In this document: positions 41,608 to 51,329 of the stretch, in pieces
Position numbering within the stretch: position 1 is the stretch's first letter
How the letters are laid out: the number at the start of each line of letters is the position of its first letter
DNA from: Dyella solisilvae
GTDB lineage: Bacteria > Pseudomonadota > Gammaproteobacteria > Xanthomonadales > Rhodanobacteraceae
Direction: 5' to 3'
NCBI RefSeq assembly: GCF_003351225.1
Contig: NZ_QQSY01000006.1
Coordinates: 1 to 64,000, forward strand
DNA: 64,000 nt
Notes under the pieces: generated by a model
Databases searched by the model: none
What the model was told of the DNA's origin: nothing
Seen by the model: only the letters and a program-made list of their open reading frames with translations
Made by a program: the position numbers and the translations under genes

Positions 41608-42213
41608 TCAACTGCGGATATCGAAATCCTGGCTGGCCACCGTCTTGCCGTTGAGCGAGATATCCAGCCGGTAGCGGCCTTGCGGCCACGCGTTCGGGTT
41701 CTGCACCTTGAACGTGGTGGTGGCCGGTCCATCGGTGGCAATCGACTCGCTGGTGCTGCTGAAGGTCTGGCCCTTGCCTTCCACATAGCTCCAGGTCGCG
41801 TTCAAGGTCGCGCTGCTGGTGCTGCCCACGGTGGCGACGCTGGCATAGATGGCCTTGTCCGCCGGGTTGAAATGCCGCTGCTCCTTGCTGATGGCCAGCG
41901 AGTCGTCCACGGCGTTGCCGAGCTTCACCGAGGCCACCTTGATCTCTTCAGCCGGTGTCGCCGCCGCCATGCCGCCGCCGGTCGGCGCAGTGGTCGGGTG
42001 GGCCGGGGCGGTGCTGGCCGGCGCGGGTGTCGTGGCAGCCGGAGCCGGCGCGGCCGTGGCTGGTGTCGCGGGCGCTGCAGGCGCCGGAGCGGTGGCGGCC
42101 GGCGCGGCCGGCGCGGAGGTGGATTCCTGCTCGTTCTTGCCGCACGCGCTGAGCATCAGCAGGCCGGCAAGGGTCGCGCAGGTCAGAGCGGTATGGCGTG
42201 CCTGAACTTTCAT
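41608..42213 (-). CDS. Lipoprotein with Ala/Pro-rich linker
   Basis: 201 residues from the ATG at 42213. The lipobox LLMLSAC places the lipidated Cys at about residue 24. A low-complexity Ala/Pro/Thr linker of about 60 residues follows (APAAPAATAPAPAAPATPAT), long enough to reach away from the membrane. The C-terminal ~100 residues are a beta-rich domain (KVASVKLGNAVDDSLAI, RYRLDISLNGKTVASQDFDI), probably an Ig-like fold. The retention signal is outer-membrane type (GKN after Cys). Function unknown. Confidence 0.8.
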   Translation of the reverse strand: MKVQARHTALTCATLAGLLMLSACGKNEQESTSAPAAPAATAPAPAAPATPATAAPAPAATTPAPASTAPAHPTTAPTGGGMAAATPAEEIKVASVKLGNAVDDSLAISKEQRHFNPADKAIYASVATVGSTSSATLNATWSYVEGKGQTFSSTSESIATDGPATTTFKVQNPNAWPQGRYRLDISLNGKTVASQDFDIRS

Positions 42214-42360
42214 GACGGACCCCGTGGCTGGTGACGAAACATGCACCCGGGACGGCAAAACGCGACCCGGTTCCCGTACGTTAAGAGGCTAGTCCCCATG
42301 GACTGAAGCGCCCATTACCGGGCGTCTCAGCCTCGACGCAACCTTAACGGGGCGCGGCGC

Positions 42361-43185
42361 TCATTGCCGCGCGCCGCGCGGATTGCCCGGCTGTTCGGCG
42401 CCGGTGCTGCGGTAGGGGTTGATGTCCAGGCCGCCACGGCGGGTATAGCGCGCGTAGACGCTGAGCCGCTCCGGTCGGCAGCGTTGCATCACGTCCACGA
42501 AGATGCGCTCGACGCACTGCTCGTGGAACTCGTTGTGATTGCGGAACGACACCAGGTAGCGCAGCAGGCCAGCGCGATCGATCGGCGCGCCGCGGTAGCG
42601 GATCTGCACGCTGCCCCAGTCCGGCTGGCCCGTGACCGGGCAGTTGGATCGCAGCAGGTTCGATACGAGCATTTCCTCGACCATGGGCTGGCTGGCGTCC
42701 GCCTGCAGGTAATCGGCGCGCGGCGGGCCGTAGTCGTCGATGTCCAGCGGCAGTTCGTCGATCACCAGGCCGTCGAGGTCGGAGATGGCGTGGCCGTGGG
42801 CCTCCACGCGCCCCAGGTTCACCACGACCGGAGCGCCGGCCGCCGCGGAAAGGTCACGCTGCAGAGTGGCCGCCAGCGTGTCGGCGTCGGCCATCCGTTC
42901 CTGCGAAAAGCCGTTGAGGTACAGCTTGAACGACTTGGACTCGATGATGTTGGGCGAATCCGCCGGCACGCGGAACTCGGCCAGCGACACCACCGGCTTG
43001 CCGCGCGGATCGAGCCAGGAGAGTTCGTAGGCGTTCCAGACGTCCACGCCGTGGAACGGCAGCGGCGTCGACACGCCAATCTCGTCGCGCTTGGCCGTGC
43101 GCGGAATGGGAAACAGCAAGGAGGGGTCGTAGCGATCGGCGTAGGCGGTGGTCTTGCCGAGCGGGGAATGTTCAGGAGTGCTCAT
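42361..43185 (-). CDS. queF: NADPH-dependent 7-cyano-7-deazaguanine reductase QueF
   Basis: 274 residues, the long two-domain (YqcD/type II) form close to the ~280 residues of E. coli QueF. Motifs: [12 protein letters not shown] (82-93) for NADPH binding, the nucleophile Cys182 in [14 protein letters not shown], and [10 protein letters not shown] (214-223) binding the substrate. It reduces preQ0 to preQ1 in the cytosol, the last free-base step of queuosine biosynthesis. No other queuosine gene is beside it. It is divergent from the M1 peptidase gene. Confidence 0.96.
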   Translation of the reverse strand: MSTPEHSPLGKTTAYADRYDPSLLFPIPRTAKRDEIGVSTPLPFHGVDVWNAYELSWLDPRGKPVVSLAEFRVPADSPNIIESKSFKLYLNGFSQERMADADTLAATLQRDLSAAAGAPVVVNLGRVEAHGHAISDLDGLVIDELPLDIDDYGPPRADYLQADASQPMVEEMLVSNLLRSNCPVTGQPDWGSVQIRYRGAPIDRAGLLRYLVSFRNHNEFHEQCVERIFVDVMQRCRPERLSVYARYTRRGGLDINPYRSTGAEQPGNPRGARQ

Positions 43186-43324
43186 CCGTCCATTCTACCG
43201 CCCGCGGCCGCCAGCCATCGCAGGAAGCTGCGATGACCGACCATGACCATTGACCCGGTTCAGCGAGCGGCGGCTTCCTTTAGTGTCCGGTGGAGTACCT
43301 GGGGAGTCCGAAGGAACACGCCCG

Positions 43325-45292
43325 ATGAAGAAATCCGACCTGGCTGGCCGCATCGCGGCGGGCTTGCTTGCGGCTGGCGGCATGGCCGCGCCCGCGTTTG
43401 CCGACGGCGCGCCGGCCGGCTTCGATCCGCAGGCGCTGTTCGCGCCGCTGTCGCTGCCCGATGCCGCCAACGCCTTCCGCGACAGCGCGGGCAAGCCCGG
43501 TCCGCAGTTCTGGCAGAACCGCGTGGACTATGCCATCCAGGCCGAGATCGACCCCGCCTCGCACGCGCTGCGCGGCGACGAGACCATCACCTATACCAAC
43601 CACAGCCCCGATGCGCTCGACGTGCTGTGGGTGCAGCTGGACCAGAACGCCTACCGCGCCGACTCGCGCGGTTCGCTCGGCTCGCCGCGCCCGCGCAAGG
43701 ACTTCACCGACGGCTACCAGCTCGATGCGGTGGAAGTGGACGGCAAGCCGGTGCATTACCTGGTCGACGACACGCGCCTGCGCGTGGACTTGCCGCAGGC
43801 GCTCGCCAGCGGCGGCAAGCAGCTCAAGCTGCGCATCCGCTACCACTACACCGTGCCAGGCACCTGGGGCGGGCGCACGGCGGTGACGCCGACCAGGAAC
43901 GGCGACATCTACGAGATCGCGCAGTGGTTTCCGCGCATGGCCGTCTATGACGACCTGCGCGGCTGGGACACGCTGCCTTACCTCGGCTCGGAGTTCTACC
44001 TCGAATACGGCAACATCGATTACGCCGTGACCGTGCCGTCGAACTACATCGTCGCCGGCTCGGGCGAGCTGACCAATCCCAAGGACGTGCTCACCACCAC
44101 CCAGCAGCAGCGCCTGGCCAAGGCCGCGCAGAGCGACGCCACGGTGATGATCCGCACGCCGCAGGAAGTGAACGACCCGGCCAGCCATCCGAAGCAGGGC
44201 GGCACGCAGACCTGGCGATTCCACATGGAGCACACCCGCGACGTGGCCTTCGCGGCTTCGCCGGCCTTCGTGTGGGACGCCGCGCGCATCAACCTGCCGG
44301 ACGGCAAGCATTCGCTCGCCATGTCGGTGTATCCGGTGGAAGGCGTCGGCAAGGACAAGTGGGACCGCTCCAGCGAATACGTGAAGGGCGCGATCGAACA
44401 CTTCTCCTCCAAGTGGTACCCCTATCCGTGGCCGGTGGCGGTGAACCTCGGTGGACACGGCGCCGGCATGGAATACCCCGGCATCGTGTTCGACGGCTTC
44501 GACGACAAGGGCCCGATGCTTTTCTGGATCAGCGCCCACGAAATCGGCCACACCTGGTTTCCGATGGTGGTGGGCTCGAACGAGCGCCGCAGCGCGTTCA
44601 TGGATGAAGGCTTCAACACCTTCATCGACGTGTATGCATCCGATGCGTTCAACCACGGCGAGTTCGCACCCAAGCGCGACAGCGAGTACGCGCCCAAGGG
44701 CGGCAACCCGGTGGACGAGATCCTGCCGCTGCTGGCCGACGCGGATGCGCCGACCATGATGGCGCCGGCCGACTCGGTTGCAGAGAAGTACCGCCACTCG
44801 GTGAGCTACTTCAAGGGCGCGCTGGGACTGGTGCTGCTGCGCGAGCAGATCCTCGGCCCGGAGCGCTTCGATCCCGCCTTCCGCAAGTACATCGCCACCT
44901 GGGCGTACCACCATCCGACACCATCGGACTTCTTCCGCTTCATGAGCAGCGAGGCGGGCGAGGACCTGTCCTGGTGGTGGCGCGGCTGGTATCTCAACAA
45001 CTGGCAGCTGGACATGGGCATCAGCGCCGCCAGCTATGTGGACAACGATCCGTCCAAGGGCGCGGTGGTGACCCTGGCCAGCAAGCAGAAGCTGGTGATG
45101 CCCGCCACGCTGCGCATCGACTATGCCGATGGCGGCCACGAAGACATCCGCGTGCCGGTGGAGGCGTGGCGCCAGAGCGCGACGCCGAAGCTAGCGCTGC
45201 GTACCGGCAAGCGCATCAGCAAGCTGACGCTCGATCCGGACCACAAGCTGCCGGATGCGGATCGGAGCAACAACACCTTCAACATGCCGTGA
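43325..45292 (+). CDS. Exported M1-family metallopeptidase
   Basis: 655 residues from the ATG at 43325 (AAGGAA upstream). Signal peptide about 1-27. An N-terminal beta domain (DYAIQAEIDPASHALRGDETITYTN) is followed by the substrate motif GMEYPG (381-386, in place of GAMEN), zinc motif HEIGH (405-409) and the third ligand Glu428, with HExxH-x18-E spacing. M1 enzymes are aminopeptidases; the variant GxMEYPG is common in periplasmic relatives. It lies beside an acylase and an M61 peptidase, so this is a peptide- and amide-degrading stretch. Confidence 0.92.
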   Translation: MKKSDLAGRIAAGLLAAGGMAAPAFADGAPAGFDPQALFAPLSLPDAANAFRDSAGKPGPQFWQNRVDYAIQAEIDPASHALRGDETITYTNHSPDALDVLWVQLDQNAYRADSRGSLGSPRPRKDFTDGYQLDAVEVDGKPVHYLVDDTRLRVDLPQALASGGKQLKLRIRYHYTVPGTWGGRTAVTPTRNGDIYEIAQWFPRMAVYDDLRGWDTLPYLGSEFYLEYGNIDYAVTVPSNYIVAGSGELTNPKDVLTTTQQQRLAKAAQSDATVMIRTPQEVNDPASHPKQGGTQTWRFHMEHTRDVAFAASPAFVWDAARINLPDGKHSLAMSVYPVEGVGKDKWDRSSEYVKGAIEHFSSKWYPYPWPVAVNLGGHGAGMEYPGIVFDGFDDKGPMLFWISAHEIGHTWFPMVVGSNERRSAFMDEGFNTFIDVYASDAFNHGEFAPKRDSEYAPKGGNPVDEILPLLADADAPTMMAPADSVAEKYRHSVSYFKGALGLVLLREQILGPERFDPAFRKYIATWAYHHPTPSDFFRFMSSEAGEDLSWWWRGWYLNNWQLDMGISAASYVDNDPSKGAVVTLASKQKLVMPATLRIDYADGGHEDIRVPVEAWRQSATPKLALRTGKRISKLTLDPDHKLPDADRSNNTFNMP

Positions 45293-45322
45293 CCCATTTG
45301 GGTGACGGAGCCTCCCATGTTC

Positions 45323-45406
45323 CGTCGTCCCAGCGGAAGCTGGGACCCAGTGCCTTTTCGCAAGACATCGAAAGGCGCTGGATTCCGGCTTCCGCCGGAA
45401 TGACGG
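45323..45406. repeat. Pair of GTCAT-family palindromes, inverted
   Basis: CGTCGTCCCAGCGGAAGCTGGGACCCAGTG-type unit at 45323-45352 and the opposite-facing unit at 45375-45406 (GGATTCCGGC-TTCC-GCCGGAATGACGG). The head-to-tail inversion forms a large stem. Confidence 0.78.
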
Positions 45407-45466
45407 AAATGGAGGACTCGGCAAGACACGAACGACGCGCTTCAACCACGCCTTAGCGACACCTCG

Positions 45467-47668
45467 ATGAATTACAACGTCAAACCGCTCTTCCGCCCTC
45501 TGCTTCTGCCCACCGCGCTGTTGCTCGCATTGGGAGCAACAGCCGCCCAAGCCGCGACTGCTGACCAGGCCCGCTGGCAATCCGAAGCCAAGGCCGTCAG
45601 CATCACCCGCGACGACTGGGGCATCGCCCACGTGCACGGCAAGACCGATGCCGACGCGGTGTTCGGCATGGCCTATACCCAGGCCGAGGACGACTTCAAT
45701 CGCGTCGAGACCAACTACCTCAATTCGCTTGGCTGGCTCGCGCAGGCCGAGGGCGAGCGGGCGATCTGGTCCGACCTGCGCCAGCAGCTCTGGATCGATC
45801 CGGCGGAGCTCAAGCGGCTGTATGCGCAAAGCCCGGGTTGGTTGCGCGACCTGATGAACGCGTGGGCCGATGGCCTCAACTATTACCTGGCCACCCATCC
45901 GAACGTGCACCCGCGGGTGATCACCCACTTCGAGCCGTGGATGGCGCTGAGCTTCAGCGAAGGCAGCATCGGCGGCGACATCGAGCGCGTCTCGCTCAAG
46001 GAGCTGCAGGCGTTCTACGGCAAAACCGACGACAAGGTGGCGTTCGTCGACACGCCTTCATGCTGGGTCGAACCCACCGGTTCCAATGGCATCGCGATCG
46101 CGCCCAAGCTCAGCGCCGATGGCCATGCATTGCTGCTGATCAATCCGCACACCTCGTTCTTCTTCCGTTCCGAGTTGCAGATGAGCTCCGACGCCGGGCT
46201 TGATGCCTACGGCGCGGTGACGTGGGGGCAGTTCTTCATCTACCAGGGCTTCAACCCGCATATCGGCTGGATGCATACCTCGACCACCGCCGACGTGGTC
46301 GACGAATTCGCCGAGACCATCGTGCGCGACGGCGACAAGCTCAGTTACCGCTACGGCAAGGAGCAGCGCCCGGTCAGCACGCGCGACATCCGCGTGGCTT
46401 ATCGCAAGGCCGATGGCTCCATGGGCGCGCGCACGTTCACCACTTACGCCACCCATCATGGCCCGGTGGTGCGCGAGGCCGATGGCAAGTGGATCAGCGC
46501 CGCGCTGATGAACAAGCCGCTCGAGGCGCTGGAGCAGAGCTGGCTGCGCACCAAGGCCAGCGACTTCGCCAGCTTCATGAAGATCGCGCAGCTCAAGGCG
46601 AACTCTTCCAACAACACGATCTTTGCCGACGACAAGGGCGAGATCGCATACCTGCATCCGCAGTTCATCCCCAAGCGCGACAACCGCTTCGATTACACCA
46701 AGCCGGTCGACGGCAGCGACCCGGCCACCGACTGGCAGGGCCTGCTGCCGCTGGAGGCGGCACCGCATCTGCTCAATCCGGCCAACGGCTGGATCATGAA
46801 CACCAACAACTGGCCGTATTCGGCCGCCGGCAAGGACAGCCCAAAGCGCGCCGACTACCCGCGCTACATGGACAGCGTGGGCGAAAACCCGCGCGGTATC
46901 CACGCCACCCGCGTGCTGAGCGACAAGCGCGACTTCACCAAGGCCTCGCTGATCGACGCCGCGTTCGATTCCTACCTGCCGGCTTTCGCGCGACAGATTC
47001 CGATCCTGCTCGCCGACTACGATGCGCTGGCGGCCAACGATCCGCTGAAGGCGAAGCTGGCCGGTCCCATCGCGCTGCTGCGCAGCTGGGACTATCGCTG
47101 GGGCATCGCCTCGATGCCGACCTCGCTGGCGGTGTTCTGGGGCGACATCCTGTGGGACAAGGTCGACAAGTCCGACGTGTCCGAGAGCCTGTCGGTCTAC
47201 GACATCATGGCCGAGCGCGCCGGACCGCAGGCGCGTCTGCATGCGCTGGTCGAAGCCAGCGATCGTCTCGAGAAGGACTTCGGCAGCTGGGGCGTGCCGT
47301 GGGGCGAGGTCAATCGTTACCAGCGCCTCAACGGCGAGCTGGTGCAGCCGTTCGACGACAGCAAGCCAAGCATCCCGGTGCCGTTCACGTCCTCGCGCTG
47401 GGGCTCGCTGGCCTCGTTCGGCGCGCATCGCTGGCCGGGCACGCGCCGCTACTACGGCACCAGCGGCAACAGCTTCGTGGCCGTGGTGGAATTCGGCGAC
47501 AAGGTCAGCGCTCGCGCGATCACCGCCGGCGGCGAAAGCGGCCATCCGGATTCGGCGCACTTCAACGACGAAGCCGAGCGCTACACCACCGGCAACCTGC
47601 GCAAGGTGTATTTCTGGCCGGAGGACCTGGCCGGGCATGTCGAGAAGGTTTATCACCCGGGTGAGTGA
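45467..47668 (+). CDS. Penicillin acylase family (Ntn hydrolase, S45) exported acylase
   Basis: 733 residues, signal peptide 1-29 (LALGATAAQAA). The precursor is cut at Ser206 in EPTGSNGIAIAP to release an alpha chain (~30-205) and a beta chain starting with the nucleophile Ser. The beta chain contains INPHTSFFF, GWMHTSTTADVVDEF and NSSNNTIFADDKGEIAYLH, typical of the family. Members hydrolyse aculeacin, acyl-homoserine lactones or penicillin side chains; long-chain AHL acylases are the nearest thought, but the substrate is not deducible. It is flanked by palindromic repeats and lies between two metallopeptidases. Confidence 0.9.
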   Translation: MNYNVKPLFRPLLLPTALLLALGATAAQAATADQARWQSEAKAVSITRDDWGIAHVHGKTDADAVFGMAYTQAEDDFNRVETNYLNSLGWLAQAEGERAIWSDLRQQLWIDPAELKRLYAQSPGWLRDLMNAWADGLNYYLATHPNVHPRVITHFEPWMALSFSEGSIGGDIERVSLKELQAFYGKTDDKVAFVDTPSCWVEPTGSNGIAIAPKLSADGHALLLINPHTSFFFRSELQMSSDAGLDAYGAVTWGQFFIYQGFNPHIGWMHTSTTADVVDEFAETIVRDGDKLSYRYGKEQRPVSTRDIRVAYRKADGSMGARTFTTYATHHGPVVREADGKWISAALMNKPLEALEQSWLRTKASDFASFMKIAQLKANSSNNTIFADDKGEIAYLHPQFIPKRDNRFDYTKPVDGSDPATDWQGLLPLEAAPHLLNPANGWIMNTNNWPYSAAGKDSPKRADYPRYMDSVGENPRGIHATRVLSDKRDFTKASLIDAAFDSYLPAFARQIPILLADYDALAANDPLKAKLAGPIALLRSWDYRWGIASMPTSLAVFWGDILWDKVDKSDVSESLSVYDIMAERAGPQARLHALVEASDRLEKDFGSWGVPWGEVNRYQRLNGELVQPFDDSKPSIPVPFTSSRWGSLASFGAHRWPGTRRYYGTSGNSFVAVVEFGDKVSARAITAGGESGHPDSAHFNDEAERYTTGNLRKVYFWPEDLAGHVEKVYHPGE

Positions 47669-47748
47669 TCCGGGGCGGAGCTTGCTGTTAGCCCTCGTTC
47701 GACCCGCTACCCGGAGTCGCCCACGGTCTTTCGCGCGCTCACATCATT

Positions 47749-47835
47749 CGTCATCCCTGCGAAAGCAGGGGTCCAGTGCCATTCGTACGGATGGAGCCAC
47801 AAGTCACTGGATTCCCGCTTTCGCGGGAATGACGG
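47749..47835. repeat. Pair of GTCAT-family palindromes, inverted
   Basis: Unit CGTCATCCCTGC-GAAA-GCAGGGGTCCAGTG-type at 47749-47778 and an inverted unit at 47805-47835 (CACTGGATTCCCGC-TTTC-GCGGGAATGACGG). Same arrangement as at 45323-45406. Confidence 0.8.
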
Positions 47836-47927
47836 CAAAAAGCGAACTTTCAAAGTTCTCTCTAGCCCCGCCTGCCATCCTTGGTGTTAAGTAGCGGGGT
47901 CATCCACACGCCAGTTGGGAGTCCCTC

Positions 47928-49886
47928 ATGACCCTCGCCGCTCCTGCCCATACGCAGGCCGCTTCCCGTCGCATGTTCTCGCGCCTCGCCCTGGCCGTGG
48001 CGCTGGCGCTCGCCGCCGGTGGCGCCGCCGCGGAGGACGCCCGCACGTCCAGCGTGCCGCCGCCGCAGGACACGACGTACGCGGGCACGGTGAAGCTGCA
48101 CGTGGACGCCAGCAATACGGCGCAGGGCATTTTTCTCGTGCGCGAAACGATCCCGGTGAAAGCTGGCGCGCTGACCCTGCTGTACCCGCAGTGGATACCC
48201 GGCGATCACTCGCCGACCGGCCCGATCGCCATGCTGGCCGGCCTGAAGATCACCGCGAACGGCAAGCCGGTGGCGTGGAAGCGCGACAAGTACGACGTGT
48301 ACGCCTTCCATCTCGAGGTGCCCGCTGGCGTCTCCAGCATTGATGCGGAGTTCCAGTACCTCTCCGGCCGTACCGAGAGCCAGGGCTTCGAGGTCACCGA
48401 CCGCATGATGGACATGGAGTGGAGCAAGGTCTCGCTGTACCCGGCGGGCTACTACTCGCGCGGCATCACCTTTGCGCCCAGCCTCACGGTGGCGCATGGC
48501 TGGCAGGTCGGCACGGCGCTGGAGACTGCCTCGCAGTCGGGCGACACGGTCACCTTCAAGCCGGTGACGTACAACAACCTGGTCGACTCGCCGGTCTACG
48601 CAGGGCGCTACTTCAAGCGCGTCGACCTCAACCCGGGCGGCGACACGGCGGTGCACCTGAACCTCGTGGCTGATGCGCCGAAGTACCTGGAGATGACGCC
48701 CGAGCAGCTGCAGGTGCACCGCAACCTGGTGACGCAGGCGGTGAAGCTGTTCGGCTCGCACCACTACGACCATTACGAATTCCTGTTCTCGCTGTCGGAC
48801 CAGCTCGGCGGCAATGGCACCGAGCACCACCAGTCCAGCGAAAATGGCCTGGGCGCCGACTACTTCACCGCATGGAAGGAGGCCGCGCCTGACCGCGACC
48901 TGTTGGCGCACGAGTACACCCACTCGTGGAACGGCAAGTTCCGCCGGCCGGCCGATCTGTGGACGCCGAACTTCAACGTGCCGATGGCCAACTCGCTGTT
49001 GTGGGTGTACGAGGGACAGACCCAGTACTGGGGTTTCGTGCTGACCGCGCGCGCCGGCATGTGGTCCGCCGAGCAATTCCGCGACGCGCTGGCCATGGTC
49101 GCGGCCAACTATGAGCGCAACCGCCCGGGCTTCCAGTGGCGCTCGCTGGAAGACACCACCAACGATCCCATCTCCGCGCGCCGCTCCAGCCTGCCGTTCC
49201 GCAGCTGGCAGATGAGCGAGGAGTACTACAGCGGCGGCCAGATGATGTGGCTGGAAGTGGATGGCAAGCTCCGCGAGCTGACCCACGACAAGAAGTCGCT
49301 GGATGATTTCGCGCGCGCCTTCTTTGGCGTCGACAACGGCAGCTACGTGACCCGGACCTACACGTTCGACGACGTCGTGGCGGGCCTCGACGGCGTGGCC
49401 AAGTACGACTGGGCCAAGTTCCTGCGCGAACGCGTGGGCGAGCTTAATCCGCCGCTGCAGAACGGCCTGGCCGCCACCGGCTGGAAACTGGTCTACACCG
49501 ATCAGGAAAGCGAGTTCGAGCGGCAGTACAACAGCCGCCCGCAATCGCCGCGCCACCTGTACAACTTCGCCTGGTCGATCGGCATCACCGTGGACGACAA
49601 GGGACAGATCAACGACGTGCGCTGGAACGGGCCGGCGTTCAAGGCTGGCGTGAGTACCGGCGCCGCCATCGTGGCGATCAATGGTCAGGATTACTCGAAC
49701 GATGCGCTGAAGGACGCGATCACGGCGGCCAAGGGCGGCAAGGCGCCGATCCAGCTGCTGCTGAAGTACCAGGGCGTGCTGCACACCGTGCCGGTGGACT
49801 ACCACGATGGCCTGAAGTACCCGCACCTGGAGCGCGTGGAAGGCACGCCGAACTATCTGGACGAGATCATCGCGCCGCGCAAGTAA
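47928..49886 (+). CDS. Exported M61-family metallopeptidase with PDZ domain (copy 2)
   Basis: 652 residues; GGGAG precedes the ATG. The signal peptide is long (about 1-36, FSRLALAVALALAAGGAAAED). Zinc motif HEYTH (328-332), third ligand Glu in VYEGQTQYWG, PDZ domain near the C-terminus (GQINDVRWNGPAFKAGVSTG). It shares long blocks with the M61 protein at 33097-34995 (YPQW.PG.HSPTG, LVDSP.YAG.YFKRVDL, YHDGLKYPHLER), so they are paralogues separated by 13 kb. Probably periplasmic, acting on small peptides. Followed by a weak bidirectional hairpin. Confidence 0.92.
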   Translation: MTLAAPAHTQAASRRMFSRLALAVALALAAGGAAAEDARTSSVPPPQDTTYAGTVKLHVDASNTAQGIFLVRETIPVKAGALTLLYPQWIPGDHSPTGPIAMLAGLKITANGKPVAWKRDKYDVYAFHLEVPAGVSSIDAEFQYLSGRTESQGFEVTDRMMDMEWSKVSLYPAGYYSRGITFAPSLTVAHGWQVGTALETASQSGDTVTFKPVTYNNLVDSPVYAGRYFKRVDLNPGGDTAVHLNLVADAPKYLEMTPEQLQVHRNLVTQAVKLFGSHHYDHYEFLFSLSDQLGGNGTEHHQSSENGLGADYFTAWKEAAPDRDLLAHEYTHSWNGKFRRPADLWTPNFNVPMANSLLWVYEGQTQYWGFVLTARAGMWSAEQFRDALAMVAANYERNRPGFQWRSLEDTTNDPISARRSSLPFRSWQMSEEYYSGGQMMWLEVDGKLRELTHDKKSLDDFARAFFGVDNGSYVTRTYTFDDVVAGLDGVAKYDWAKFLRERVGELNPPLQNGLAATGWKLVYTDQESEFERQYNSRPQSPRHLYNFAWSIGITVDDKGQINDVRWNGPAFKAGVSTGAAIVAINGQDYSNDALKDAITAAKGGKAPIQLLLKYQGVLHTVPVDYHDGLKYPHLERVEGTPNYLDEIIAPRK

Positions 49887-49896
49887 GCGAAGAAGG

Positions 49897-49930
49897 GGGA
49901 GCGTCCGCATCGCGTGACGCTCCCGCCTTT
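49897..49930. terminator. Candidate bidirectional terminator hairpin
   Basis: Stem GGGAGCGTC (49897-49905) / GACGCTCCC (49916-49924) lies between the M61 stop and the kinase stop, with only a short CCTTT tail, so termination may be partial. Confidence 0.6.
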
Positions 49931-49937
49931 GTCCTGG

Positions 49938-51329
49938 TCAGGGGCAGAGCAGTGGAATCGAGACCCGTACGCGCAGCCCTGAGCTGTGCGGCGAGTCGAG
50001 CAGCTCGATCGTCGCGCGGTGCAGGCGGGCGGCGCGGGCGACGATGGAAAGACCCAGCCCGTAGCCATCGCCGCTGCTGCCGGCCTCGCGGTGGAAGCGC
50101 GCGAACACGGCGTGGCGGCGGTCGTTCGGAATGCCGGGGCCGTTGTCGATCACTTCCAACGTGGCTTCCTGCCGGTGCTGCGCGATCTCCAGCCGGATGT
50201 TGCCGCCCGATGGCACGTAGCGCAGCGAGTTCTCGAGCAGGTTGCGCAGCAGCGCGGCGAGCGCCGCCTCGTGGCCCTGCACCAGCACCGGCGTGCGCTC
50301 CGGCGGGCGGCTCAGCTCGACGCCGCGCCCACGGATGACCGGAAGGAATTCCTCCACCACGGTGTCGGCCATGCCGACCAGGTCGACCGTGGCGGGCGAA
50401 CCGGAGGCGGCGCCGACTTCCAGCTTGGCCAGCGTCAGCAATTGTTCGATGCGATGGGCGAGCGCCGCGGCGCTGTGGTGGGCGCCGCCGAGGCTGTCCT
50501 GGATCTCGTCGAGATCGGCCGTGCTCATGGCGCTTTCCAGGTTGAGCATGATCGACGCCAGCGGCGTGCGCAGTTCATGCGCGACATCGGCGCTGAAGCG
50601 CCGCTCGCGCTCCAGGGCATCTTCCTGGCGACCCAGCTGTTCGTTGAGCGCCGCCAGCACCGGGCGCAGCTCGCGCGGCGCATCGGGCAGGTGAATCTGT
50701 TCGCGGCTACCGGGTTCGCGCGAGGACAGCGCCGTGGCCAGCGCCTCCAGTGGACGCAGGCCGCGCACCACCGCCCAGCCCACCAGCAGGGCGAGCACTG
50801 GCAGGCCGAGCAGGAACGGAATGCCGTGGTCCAGCCACAAGGCATGCACGATCTCTTCGCGGCTGTCGTAGCGGTCGGCCACGCGGATCACGTAGCCGCT
50901 TTTCGGATCGACGTAATCGTAGGTGCGCCAGACGTGGTGCTGCTTCTTCAGGTCGTGGTAGTCCGAGCGGTCGCGCGGCGTCGCGGGCAGGGTCATCAGG
51001 TTGACCGTGCCGAGCACGAGCTTGCCGTCGTGGTCGAACACCTGGAAGCCCACCACCGATTCGTTGGTGGCGATCTCGCCGGCCTGTTGCAGTTCGGTGC
51101 GCTTGCGCACCGGCACCAGCATGCTTTCGCGACCGATGAAGGTCTCGATGCCGGCCTCGTGGATGATGGTCGCGATGGTGTGCGCCGACTCGGCCAGCCG
51201 CGCGTCGGACAGCTGGGCCATCTCATCGCTGGTGCGGCGGAAACTGAACAGCGCCAGCGGCAGCAGGCACGCCACCAGCATGGCGATGATCATCCAGCGC
51301 AGCCGCCCGCGCAGACTGTCGGGCTTCAA
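49938..51329 (-). CDS. Sensor histidine kinase (QseC/PmrB-like)
   Basis: 463 residues. The start is a TTG that overlaps the regulator stop (TTGA), showing translational coupling. Order: helix 12-30, periplasmic sensor ~31-165, helix ~168-189, HAMP-like linker, dimerisation box with phosphorylated His251 (FSADVAHELRTPLASI), N-box NLLENSLRYV, DNGPGIP and GYGLGLSIV G-boxes. The sensor domain (SVVGFQVFDHDGKLVLGT) looks like that of QseC/TctE-type kinases. The ligand is unknown. Confidence 0.92.
   Translation of the reverse strand: MKPDSLRGRLRWMIIAMLVACLLPLALFSFRRTSDEMAQLSDARLAESAHTIATIIHEAGIETFIGRESMLVPVRKRTELQQAGEIATNESVVGFQVFDHDGKLVLGTVNLMTLPATPRDRSDYHDLKKQHHVWRTYDYVDPKSGYVIRVADRYDSREEIVHALWLDHGIPFLLGLPVLALLVGWAVVRGLRPLEALATALSSREPGSREQIHLPDAPRELRPVLAALNEQLGRQEDALERERRFSADVAHELRTPLASIMLNLESAMSTADLDEIQDSLGGAHHSAAALAHRIEQLLTLAKLEVGAASGSPATVDLVGMADTVVEEFLPVIRGRGVELSRPPERTPVLVQGHEAALAALLRNLLENSLRYVPSGGNIRLEIAQHRQEATLEVIDNGPGIPNDRRHAVFARFHREAGSSGDGYGLGLSIVARAARLHRATIELLDSPHSSGLRVRVSIPLLCP

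Noticed and set aside
47862-49910. 682-residue minus-strand ORF
   Set aside because: Opposite the M61 peptidase with HEYTH; a similar shadow exists opposite the other M61 gene (33028-34938), confirming it is a codon-bias artefact.
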